DNA from: Asparagopsis taxiformis
Lineage: Eukaryota; Rhodophyta; Florideophyceae; Bonnemaisoniales; Bonnemaisoniaceae
Direction: 5' to 3'
Assembly (NCBI GenBank): GCA_030407315.1
Contig: JALQPE010002726.1
Location: 1 to 64,000 of the forward strand
DNA: 64,000 nucleotides
Both the position numbers and the translations under genes were made by a program. Shown here in pieces: positions 18,873 to 29,326 of this stretch; the stretch's first letter is position 1, and every line of letters begins with the position of its first letter. The notes below the pieces were generated by a model. It was not told the origin of the DNA. It did no database searches and saw nothing but the letters and a program-made list of their open reading frames with translations.

Positions 18873-19706
18873 TGTAGGACTTAACTGGCGCTTAGACGTA
18901 ATGACTTAGGTAGTCGTCCAAACGTCTCGAGTAGTCGCCGGAGAGGCGGCTTCGCACTCCTGGCTTTTGTTAACCCGAAGCGGTAAAGCGTAGTCGCACT
19001 GCCGACGACCGTCCTCTGGCCTCGACTCGGTAGGTGGTAGAGCGGTTTGAATCGGAAGGATCTTGATCACCCTTAGAGGCAAATCCACCAGGGCGACACA
19101 CGAGCCAACGGTGGCTAGGTCGGATCACGGAAACAGGCGGGCGTTTTAGCGGTTAGTCAACTCAGAACGGACGGCGCGACACACGGTGTATGTCGGTTCC
19201 GAGCACTCACGCTTAGACGAAACTGTTGACCTTGATCAGCCTCACACGCGTAGACGTCGTGTTGGCGTTCCGTGGTAACCCGGGAACCACGGTACGTTAC
19301 GCACCCACGCCGTGATGCGGAACGGAACAATCCCTAAGACGGAAACGATTGATACGAGTGTCGTAAACGGTGCGTCACCTCCAGGGTTAACTTGGATCGG
19401 TACCTTAGAGGGGGTTTGTTACCTTTTACTCATTGGAGAAGGGTCACTACTTGTAATTGCGTACCGGGGCCGAGTGGTCCGTCCCGAGGGCCCAATGGGG
19501 CGGGCCGCGCCGGCGGCCGCGGTGTGTTGCAATACGTGTACTACGACCAATAACCCTACACGTGGCGCTCGTCATGCTCGCATGTTCGCCCGCCAATTCT
19601 ACACAATTTCGAAAATTTCCAAATTACGCAAGGAAACTGCAGGTTTCGAAACGATAGCTACTGGCGGATGCATTGAGTGCTCGCCCGTTTCAACTCTTGT
19701 CCCACA
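18873..19706 (-). mobile_element. 5' LTR of the young gypsy element (834 bp)
   Basis: It has the same length and, by eye, the same sequence as 7,525-8,358. It should contain the element promoter on the minus strand. Right after it (plus strand) come TGGAC and the resumed integrase of element A. Confidence 0.93.
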
Positions 19707-20640
19707 TGGACCCCCACGGACGCTCATAAGCGACAACGGGAAGCAGTTCGCTGCTAAGTTCTTTCAGCGCGTTTGCAACGAGATTGGCGTAACGAACGTC
19801 TTTACGTCGACGTACCACCCCAAACGAACGGGCAGGTGGAGCGCTACAACAGGACGATCCTGGCGATGCTGCGCAATTACGTGAACGAAAACCAGAACGA
19901 CTGGGATCGATACGCATCGGCGTTAACGTTTGCGTACAACACGCATGTGCATTCGAGCACGGGCACGACGCCCTTCGATTTGATTCTCACGAATCCACCG
20001 CCCACCGTTGGCGCTACACACGTCGGTAACGAACCGCGAACTACCCGACGGGGGAGGGCGAGCCACTTACGTTCGTGAGCTCGCCACAACGATGGATAAC
20101 GCGTATCGAACGCTGAAGGCCGCGCAGGCACGTTATAAACGGAATTTCGACAAACGAGTCCGTGTCTCGAATCGAAACATCCGCGCGGGAGAATACGTAT
20201 TCATCGACCCGACGAACGGGACCACGAAGGGCACGAAGCTCGGCAACCACGCGTTGGGACCGTTCCGCGTACTACGTAACGACGTACGTACGTTCGTCAT
20301 CCAACGAGGAGACGTAGTTGAACGTGTCAACTCGGACCGCGTTGCGTACGCGCCAACGCGGCGAACGCGCCCCCGCCGGAGCCATACGATGCCACCGAGG
20401 CAGACCTCGACAAGAACCGCGACGGTCCGGCGTATGTAGTAGACGACCTACTCAACCACCGCGTGAACGAGGACGGAACGTTAGACTTCCTCGTGAAGTG
20501 GGTCGGGTATCGTACCCCTACGTGGGAGCCCGCCGGAACGTATCTGAAGAGAGCGTCTCTCGATACTTCGCACGCGTGCGACGAGCAACAACGTGAAGGC
20601 CACGGCGGCCCCGAAAACGCACACGCGCGTTGGGTTAAGC
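19707..20640 (+). pseudogene. Old Ty3/gypsy element A, right part: integrase core end and chromodomain
   Basis: The frame resumes at the target duplication with PPRTLISDNGKQFAAKFFQ (second catalytic Asp), then QTNGQVERYNRTI (catalytic Glu), a C-terminal integrase region (RAGEYVFIDPTNGTTKGTKL) and a chromodomain at about 20,430-20,560 (YVVDDLLNHRVNEDGTLDFL, then VKWVGYRTPTWEPA with the aromatic cage residues). Chromodomains steer such elements to particular chromatin. One-base frame changes occur near 19,818 (a short C run in YHPQTNG), near 20,060 and near 20,350. No clear stop is assigned because the frame continues with low-complexity residues. Confidence 0.85.
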
Positions 20641-21550
20641 GCACGCGTGCGCGACGTTGCACGATGCAACAAACGAAGGCGACGAGCCGCACGAACGAGA
20701 AGCGAAGGCACAACGAGTGGCCGGGACGTCCACCCTTGCGTTGGGGGGGCGCGATGCGTGCTAGAGCCGTCGCTCTTTTCGTTTTCGACACCATACGTTG
20801 GTGGAGGCACGAGCGCCAACGAAAGTTTGGACGACGAGTCCACGCGCGGACGATTCACACGATGTGAAGATCCACGACTGGCTCGACAGTGTTGTCCGTC
20901 CCACAGGCAACGATCACGACATCACGGGCCACGGACGGACATCACGTCAGAGTTTTCGCGCGAAAAATGACGATAGGGCCAGCGGCCATGGACGCACGGT
21001 ACGAAAAAGCGGGCCGATTACAGTGCGCTAATCTGGCCAAATCTCGGGGCACGCGTGCCCCGAAAATTTCGTAATTTTGGCATGACGTGTGAGCCATCGT
21101 ACGTCCCCGTGGACAACCGCTGACAACGAGTCGCATCGACCAACGAGGTCAACGCCAAGCTCGCGAGCTAACGGCAACGTAACGCCGGAAGGCGGAAAAA
21201 ACCACGTAAGACGGACGCGTCCCCGACGAAGATGGCAACGGCCTCATTACGAAACTTCACGCACGAAGCGGAACGAAGCTATACGCTAGCTGACGAACGA
21301 GACCAACGGGTCTCGGCGCACGAAGCGCGCGCGAAGAACGTGCGAAACGAATGAGCCAACGAGGCCGCAGCGACGGACGGCGAACGAAGACGCTAACGTC
21401 TCGAATGCGATGCGACGGCAAACCGTTATCGCCACATCAAGGCACGACGCCGAACACGGTAGCCACGTACGGCAACCACGAACGACACAACGTGTCCTGC
21501 CACGCGGGCGCAACGATCGACGCGCGAAAACGGAAAAGCCCGCCGGCTAG
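20641..21550 (+). other. 3' untranslated part of element A
   Basis: GC-rich DNA with the same ACG/AACG texture as element A but no credible gene. GTGGCCGGGACGTCCAC followed by a G run (about 20,720-20,748) matches a site at 38,907-38,937 in the same orientation, which links this block to the retroelement DNA there. The many long frames on both strands are a by-product of base composition. Confidence 0.5.
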
Positions 21551-21559
21551 TCGTCTGTG

Positions 21560-21985
21560 TTTTCGGAAGTGGACGCGGACGTCCAGTCTCTCTAGTACGG
21601 GTCCTAGTCGGCCCCGAGATTTACTAGAACAAATGAACGTCCGCGTCCGAAAAAAAATAAAATTTTTGGATGCGGACGTCCACTTTCTCTAGTACGTTCG
21701 GCGGAATACTAGGACCCGACATCCACTTTCTCTAGTACGTTCGGCGGAATACTAGGACCCGACATCCAATTTCTCTAGTACATTCAGCGGAATACTAGGA
21801 CCCGACATCCAATTTCTCTAGTACATTCAGCGGGATCCTAGGACCCGACATCCACTTTCTCTAGTACGTTCGGCGGAATACTAGGACCCGACATCCACTT
21901 TCTCTAGTACGTTTGGCGGAGTACTAGGACCCGACATCCAGTTTTTCTAGTACGTTTGGCCGGATACTAGGACCCGACATCCAGT
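21560..21985. repeat. 43-bp tandem repeat array with GGACGTCC / CTAGTAC motifs
   Basis: Units of 43 bp recur from about 21,670 (starts at 21,714, 21,757, 21,800, 21,843, 21,886 and 21,929). Each carries ACCCGACATCCA, TTTCTCTAGTAC and CGGAATACTAGG. Before them, GTCTGTGTTTTCGGAAGTGG and CGCGGACGTCCA (about 21,555-21,580) appear in inverted orientation at 34,515-34,555. The block marks the left edge of the large repeat structure. Confidence 0.85.
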
Positions 21986-22104
21986 ATACAATATATCAGC
22001 AAAAACCCGGAGGGAAGAAATTACAGCGGATGGTAAATTAAGGGCCCATATCGGACCGTATTTTATTCTCTCATTTACGAAACTGCTCGTATACAATACG
22101 TCTC
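21986..22104. other. Spacer, nothing recognised
   Basis: Short unique stretch between two tandem arrays. Confidence 0.4.
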
Positions 22105-22245
22105 TCTAGAATAGGAAATACATATCTGGTCAGAATAGGAAATAAATACCCGGTTAGAATAGGAAATACGTATCAAGCCAGGATACGGAATATGTATCCA
22201 GCTAGAATATGGAATACGTATCCAGCCAGAATACAAAATACCTGT
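22105..22245. repeat. Degenerate tandem repeat of about 23-26 bp
   Basis: Five or six imperfect copies of a unit built on AGAATAGGAAATACGTAT followed by CCAGCC or CCGGTT. The copies have drifted by several bases each. Confidence 0.7.
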
Positions 22246-22599
22246 CAGCATACCGTCGATCACCCATCTCCCTCACTATCGCGTTCTCCCTACCATCCGA
22301 ACGCCATGCACCACCATCCGCACATACTTCAAGAACCCTCACGACCTAGATTACAAAAAATCTGCTCCTTCCCAATACCATCCCCGCTTTCCTCGACACC
22401 ACCCCAGCCCATTAAATCATCAAGACATGAAACACGAACATGGTCAGCAAAATCTTACACGACTTGAAACCCACTCTTACTTCTATCGTATGCCTGAAAA
22501 TATACACATACCAGAAACACCTCACAGCTTCATTCCCCATCTTCCTAGATCCCTTCTTCACTCTCCCTGAGTCCTGCCATTCCTGCTTCACCACTCCTG

Positions 22600-24000
22600 C
22601 ATCACATACACAACATCAACCCCAACAGTCAGATTCAAAAGCAACGCTTACCACGCCAGATATCTTAGAAAATCCCTTACTTACCTCTCATCCATCCTAC
22701 ACACAATACAAACCATGATCCAAAAACCTTGCAATGAATAATCAAAGTCAGCAGTCCATATCTTCGCAAAACAAGTCTTGGCGCTCAATGAAACTTACCT
22801 TCTGTCATCACCATTCCAGCATCACCTGCATAAAATCGAAATCAACCACAACAGTCGGACTCAAAACCCACATGTCCCTCTCAGCATACTCTCAAAACTT
22901 CCGCACTTTCCTTCGCTCGACACAATACGCACCATGACTGGATAAGCTTCCAATGAATAAATATCGCATTAACTGCAATAGTCAGATTCGAAACAAACAC
23001 TTCTCTCGATGCATACCCTCAGAACTCACTTACTCTCGTTTCATTCTACACACAATACATACCAAAAGTCGAAAATCTCACAACCAACAAATGAAGTCAA
23101 CATTCCGCATCTTCGCACCACCGGACTGCGCGCTAAATGCAACTTACCTTCCGTCATCACCATTCCTGCATCACCTACAAAAAATCGAAATCAACAACAA
23201 CAGTCGGACTGAAAACCCATGCTTCCCTCGCTGCATACCCTCAGAACTCACTTACCCTCGTTGTATCCTGCACACAATAGAAACCATAAGTCAAAAATTG
23301 TACAAAAAAATGTAGTCAGCATTCCATATCTTCGCGCAACTTAACTAGGCGCTCAATGTAACTTACCTTCCGTCATCACCATTCCAGAATCACCTACACA
23401 AAATCAACATCAACCACAGCAGTCAGACTCAAAACCCACATTCCACTCACTGCACCCCTCAAATGCTCACCTACCTCCTTTCCACCCTTCAGCAAATATG
23501 CACCATGACTCACTAAGCTCCCAATAAATAAATATTGCATAAAAGACGACAGTCACATTTAAAACAAACACTTCCCTCGCTTCATACCCTCAGGACGCAC
23601 TTAACCTCTTCATCTCGTTGCATCATACAAACAATACAACCAATAATTCACAAATCGTGCAACGAAAAAATGTAGTCAGCATTCCATTTCATCGCGAAAC
23701 CCGTCTTTCAGCTCAATGAAACTTACCTTACTTCATCACTATTCCTGCACCACCTATACAACATCAAAATGAACCAGAACAGTCAGACTAAAAACCCATG
23801 CATCCCTTATTGCACACCCGCGAGACTCACTTACTTACCTGCCTCCCATGGTTCACAACATGCAAACCATGACTCACGAAGCTTCTAATGAATCAATATC
23901 GCATCAACGACAACAGTACGACTCAAAACACACGCTTCCCTCGCTGCATACTCTCCAAACTGGCATACTCACCGTCGTTCTATCCTCTACACCAAACAAA
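22600..24000. repeat. Degenerate tandem array, about 350-bp dimeric unit
   Basis: The word CAGTCRGACTCAAAACCCA recurs with changes near 22,625, 22,850, 22,980, 23,200, 23,420, 23,545, 23,780 and 23,910. Linked words recur too: CTTACCTTCCGTCATCACCA near 22,795, 23,144, 23,363 and 23,723, and CAGCATTCCATATCTTCGC near 22,747, 23,316 and 23,677. Spacing alternates between about 130 and 220 bp. The plus strand is poor in G. Open frames here are repeat translations. Confidence 0.7.
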
Positions 24001-24534
24001 GGAAACACGACCAAAGAACCTCAGCCAGTGACGGCGGAGAAGTGGAATTCCACAGGTTAACCTGCGGCGTCGACTGGACAGCTTTCAACGTCAGCTTAAG
24101 TCCTGCTGTGCATACTCCATATCATCGCCGGTATTGAGATTAATAATGGCCCAAGCCATGGTCTCTGAACTCCCGAATGATGAGATCCGGATCGAGAACA
24201 TCGGAATGGTATAATCATATATATCACAATCCATTTGCTTCCCTTAAATGATCCCTGTAATATCCACTGTAAAGCACAAACTTATTCCATGAAGTTCGCA
24301 ATTAATATAATTTTATTATTTCAAATGAATTAATTGAAAATCCATCTCCCACGGCGGTCATTCATCCTTCCAAGCGCACGTTGCCAGCAAAATGTGTGAC
24401 CTAGCGGTGATGATTGATCGCTCAGGCACATTCCACCATTGGGCTGCCAGAAGTGAGCACAAAACTGATACCCACAAAACCACGAGAACATTACAAACGA
24501 GGTCTCGAACGCACATTTGGAGTACAATATAAAT
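24001..24534. other. Spacer before the left arm, no gene seen
   Basis: AT-rich DNA with no repeat or gene that I recognise. Confidence 0.45.
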
Positions 24535-26704
24535 ACTATACAACAAACTCTACTCGCTATCTCAGACGACGCGGCTCACAAGTGGCGTAGTCCCAATTTT
24601 CCGTAACGCCTTTCCTGATGCTTAAAAGTAAAAAACACGTCAAAACGTATATCAGAAATGAGTGCGAGAGTTTTCTGCACAGGAGATGCTGAGCCACCAA
24701 ATTGATTTTTCGGAAATTTTAGAATTTCTGGGCTGGCCAGCAATGCAATCGAGCTGGACATCCACCGGACGTCCATTTCAGGTTGATCGTGAGAGAGTAG
24801 GGCGGGACCATGATGAAACAAGGACCAAGACCTGTCCCTGACGTGTTGAGCCTGAAATCGACCCTTCGTAAGACGCGATTTTGGCTTACAGTTAGTGCTT
24901 ACAGAAGCCAGTGATGACCCCGGTCGGGGCAGCAGCCGGTTCCTGGGGCCGTTGTGGCCAAATTAGACACCTTGATTTGAATTGAAATTTGGGCTATTCT
25001 CAAAAACATGCACATGTGAACATGTTTTTGAGATGGGGGTCTGCCGTACGGCACAATCGACCCGCCCAAATCGATGATTTTTCACAATTTTTTTCTGCCC
25101 GAAATTTTAGAATTTCTGGGCTGGCCAGCAGTGCAATCGAGCTGGACATCCACAGGACGTCCATTTCAGGTTGGTCGTGTGCTGCCCACATCCATGCATT
25201 GCAGCAACTAAGCAGGCGGGCTCACTACTCATACAAAGTGCACGGAATATGAGTAACGTGATGTGTGAGTGTTGTTTGTCGTGAGGATGTAAGGTGGGAC
25301 CATGATGAAACAGGGAAAAAGATGTCTCCCTAGCATAACTTGGGCTTGAAGCCTGGAATCGACCCTTCGTGAGATGTGGCTTTGCTTACAGTTGGTGCTT
25401 ACAGAAGCCAGTGACGGCCCCGGCCGGGGCAGCAGCCGGTTCCTGGGGCCGTTGTGGCCAAATTAGACACCTTGATTTGAATTGAAATTTGGGCTATTCT
25501 CAAAAACATGCACATGTGAACATGTTTTTGAGATGGGGGTGTGCCGTACGGCACTTTCGACCGCCCAAATCGATATAATTTTGCAATTTTTTTCTGACTG
25601 AAATTTTAGAATTTCTGGGCTCGCCAGCAATGCAATTGAGCTGGACATTCACCGGACGTCCATTTCAGGTTGGTCGAGTATTGCACATGGATACAGTTTT
25701 GCAGCTATTTCTCAGCCCAACATTTTAGAATTTCAGGGCTGACCAGCAATGTAACCGAGCCGGACTTCCACTGGACGTCCATTTCAAGTTAGGCTAGTGC
25801 TGCACATTTGCTCGCATCGCAGCAACTAAGCAAGTGTTGACAGCACCGAGATGCCATGCAGACAAGGGGGAATCGGCTGCAAACGGCTTCCCTGGTCGGC
25901 GGCTGGATGTCTGGATGTGAATGGCTGCAAGCATGGAAATCTTGCTACCGCACAGCGCATACACACTGCAGCAGCACATCACTGACGCATGCGAAAGTTG
26001 GGTGCTGCAGTGCGTGGTTGTTTGTGTGTTTGTGTGTTTGTGTGTGTATGACGAACCTTGTGGTATCCCTAGGCGTGCACTGGTTCAAAAAGTTTGGACT
26101 GCCCCATCGGTCGTACTTTGGCGCATTTACATGCATCGGAGAACGACCAAGGAGGTAGAGCAGCAATCGCTGTTGGCTGAGCGTCCAAACTGGAGGGCTT
26201 GGGGCAATGGTTCTATAGCAGTCATTTATAGGACGCCCACCGTTGATGACTGAGATCCACGGTGGGTTTAGTATTCATGGTGTTGTCCTGCATTGGCGGA
26301 CGTCGAAGACGAGTACTTCCAGTGAGCGTCCAAGGTGAACAGCTCAGCAGAGGATTATGATGTGGATGTGAAGGCATGGATGAGGCCAGCAGGAACGTTT
26401 CTGCAAGATGGGCGTGAGTGGGTAAGTGAGCGGGGAGGGGCCGCTCGGGGCGCTTGGTAGCTTCTGGGGCCGTTGTGGCCAAATTAGAATCAAGCCTATG
26501 TCCGGCGGACGTCCTGAATTGCTTTATTTTTTGGGCTATTCTCAAAAACATGCACATGTGAACATGTTTTTGAGATGGGGGTGTGCCGTACGGCACTTTC
26601 GACCGCCCAAATCGATGTATTTTTGCATTTTTTTTCTGACTGAAATTTTAGAATTTCTGGGCTCGCCAGCAATGCAATTGCGCTGGTCATTCACCGGACG
26701 TCCA
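24535..26704. repeat. Left arm of the large inverted repeat
   Basis: This 2.17 kb arm is the reverse complement of parts of 29,327-33,090. Its outer end (CTACTCGCTATCTCAGACGA near 24,550) pairs with the right arm's end near 33,060. Its inner end (CACCGGACGTCCATTT near 26,700) pairs with 29,328. It contains three units of an approximately 500-bp satellite, each with GGGCTATTCTCAAAAACATG, a hairpin (CTCAAAAACATG / CATGTTTTTGAG around CACATGTG) and the palindrome GCCGTACGGC, at about 24,989, 25,492 and 26,527. Parts such as 26,222-26,596 look the same as the right arm at the protein level over 124 codons. Confidence 0.92.
26024..26050. repeat. TG-rich microsatellite in the left arm
   Basis: A run of GTGTGTTT units. 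The mirror position in the right arm (29,982-30,043) is longer and has ACAAAGAC units, so the arms differ here by slippage. Confidence 0.8.
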
Positions 26705-29326
26705 TTTCCATTTCAGATCTACTGGTTGCACTAGGCCTGAAAGTGTTTCTGGATAGGGCCGAATAACGACCTGGGCAGCACGCACTGCGTAAGATGATCT
26801 GTGTGATGCAGACTGCAAGGATTTCTATGGTGATTCTGGCTGGGGAATGTGGTAAGCTTGATTGTTGCGTGGCTTTGTATCTCCTTGCCTGCCATTTTGC
26901 TTGGATATTTACACGAGCGATCAAACCGAAGACGCCGACTCGGCACAACTACCAACTCTCCTAGCTTCGAGTCAGCGCCATCTAATTGCAACTTGTGACA
27001 CTCAAGACGAATACGTTGTGCTGATCTCTGCAATGAAAATTGAGTTAGTGCTGCAGTTCTTTTGGTCGATGCCAATATGCAGGGATACTGTTTACACCTT
27101 TTGGGAGTCAAGAAGTTCTCAGATTGCAAATCAAATCAGATCATGGTAGAATATCTGACTTTTCTCTCTTCCCTTCACCACATCTGCATCCGGAGCTGAG
27201 CCAAGCTGAGCTGGAGGGAACCCGGCCGCTGACCCCTGTCATTCTCATAAAAATCTTTAATGCAATACTATTCGTGTATGGTAATGTAAGTGCTAATGAA
27301 AATGTATACAAGTCTAGAATAAACGTTGCAGTGGTTCTTTGTAGCTATCGATACTTGCTAAAAATCTGTAGCTTTTGCTTCTCGCATGGACGAGTTGCAG
27401 TCTTTGTGTTTGTTTCATTTCTGCCACAAACGAGAGGCAATCAGGGTCTGTGTGCACATAGAGAATGATTTAATATATGCGCTCATTGCCGTCGTAGATA
27501 CTTTTAACAATGGCCAGTACGTTTCTCTCGGCCGCCGCCGGGTACGGTCGGACTGAAAGATCGGGGAGATGTGTGGAGAGTAGTGTTTGGATAGAGACGA
27601 ACGTTGTGATGGATGGAATGGTGATGATTTCATGCTGAAGCGATGGGAGATGGATGGATATGGTTGAATGAAATCTAGTATTCCGAAGGAGGCCTTTTCT
27701 CGAGGAAGAGGCATTATATTCTCACAAAGCATGTAGATACTGGTTTCCAGTTTGGTATGCTATTGTAGCTCAATTCACATCTTATCTACACGTACGTATG
27801 GAGAGAGATCCAAGTGTGCGTGGCACAAGTCCAACGGTGAAACAACGCAGTATGAAACTACCACAGATAAGGCGGCGTACAAAATCCTCGACTCAAGGCA
27901 GCTCTCAGGCTTTCGTGAGCACCGACTTCGTTCCACCAAGATGTTGCGGAAATATGTGCTGGTCTAACTTGATACGACCATTGGACAGTTTTGCTCTCTA
28001 AGCAATGAGCGAAAAATCAATGATTGCGCGTGTCGTCGGTACGGTCTTGTAATGTTGGCTCAACCAATAACATCTAACGTTGAGTTATCCACCCTCCGCC
28101 GTGTCGTGTCGTAAATTTGCACAGAAAATTTGTTTCAAATCTTTGCTCCAATTATCAGCTCAAATACGGCATTGATCTCCAGCTTCATCTGGACAGAAAC
28201 ACCGATCGCTCGATGTCTGTCTCAGATAAACCGCAGTCAAACGCCATGCGGAAAGTTTCATCGCTTCCCGTTGCGACTGAATCTGCAAACGCCACACAAA
28301 AATTTGCCCTTTCCGCGTCCGGAACGAACGCCGACTACATGTCGTCAGGTTCCTGATCGACTGGATCGATGGAGCTTGCTCTGCAGGAGAGCAGGACAGG
28401 CGGTTTGTTATGCCTGGACAATTTCCATACCGATCTCCCTTCTTGAGTGCAAAATTACGAGTCTAGAAATTGACCTGCATCGGCTGCTGTATCACATCTG
28501 TGCTAAGGATTGATGATACCCGTACCGCTGAGAAATTGCAGCTCTGGTAACGTGGGGATGATGTGCTGAACACGCAGAACGCTGATCCATAACGGGACTG
28601 CTTCATAGGCATAGTACGGAATGTATTGAGACAGCCCAAGCGAATTCAGGAGGGAGCACCAGGGCAGTGCGCGGTGACTCAGCAGATACCAGTGGTGAGT
28701 GGTCTAAATGGGGCTACACACGAGTTTGTCAATGAACAGTCTAGTTTAGTTTGGAAATGTGTCGGATGGATGGTATGTTGTAAATGTCGACAGATTTGAG
28801 GAAGCGATAGAAGCAATCAGCACCGTGTAGTTGCATCAAGGCTTTAGTGGCCATTGCTAGAGAACTTTCTCCAATGCCCTTATTGCAGGATGGGCAGAAA
28901 ACCCGGCCGGTTTCGAGATTGAAGAATTCATTGCGCAGATTGAATGAATGCAATTGACGGAGAATGCAGAAGTATACAATGGTATCGTTTTGCAGGGTGA
29001 CGTAGGGGAAACATGTTGGGCTTGTTGGAAATGCTGAGAGCGATGATGAGATCCAGTCGTTTCCGTCGTAGATGGCAGTGCTTATTTTCTGCACGGCTAG
29101 CTTGTCTGCTGGGCGACTGGGCGGTATTGGCGTACGATGAAGCGGGACTGGTGGTGTTTAAATGACATTTTTTGTTTGAAGATGGATGTATGTGTGCGAC
29201 TAGAATGTAGTAAGAGCATGAAAATGTTTATGTTTGATGGGCGTCGCATGTTGGGGGACTTTATGTCGTGTGGGGCAATAATGTATCAGGTATTTGAAGC
29301 AGACAGCAATCGCTTGAGCGCATATA
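26705..29326. other. Single-copy core between the inverted arms (2.6 kb)
   Basis: This DNA is not repeated elsewhere in the window. Composition is ordinary and no complete gene is evident. The best protein-like stretch is on the minus strand at 29,094-28,741 (contains RVFCPSCNKGIGESSLAMAT), 117 codons with a CxxC pair. I do not recognise it and it may be a fragment. Other frames are short. A unique core flanked by inverted repeats is the plan of some fungal regional centromeres, but it can also be a simple palindromic duplication. Confidence 0.6.

Larger units (their letters stand above)
7525..19706 (-). mobile_element. Complete nested Ty3/gypsy LTR retrotransposon, 12.18 kb
   Basis: Two 834-bp LTRs, a 5-bp target duplication, a polypurine tract, a candidate primer-binding site, and gag, protease, RT, RNase H and integrase in gypsy order define the element. 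It reads on the minus strand, with the 5' LTR at 18,873-19,706. It sits inside the integrase of the older plus-strand element A. Unchanged LTRs imply a recent insertion. The internal 4 kb between integrase and 3' LTR is unusual: it carries an antisense coding region (8,484-11,231), a fragment of RNA polymerase I subunit 2 (about 11,457-11,678) and a stretch resembling a trypsin-fold protease (about 12,036-12,400). Several one-base frame changes break gag-pol, so this copy as written would not be autonomous. Confidence 0.92.

Noticed and set aside
20327..21289. Several 70-155 codon Arg-rich frames on both strands
   Set aside because: They arise from the CG-rich, stop-poor composition of element A. 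Only the integrase tail and chromodomain frames are supported by motifs.
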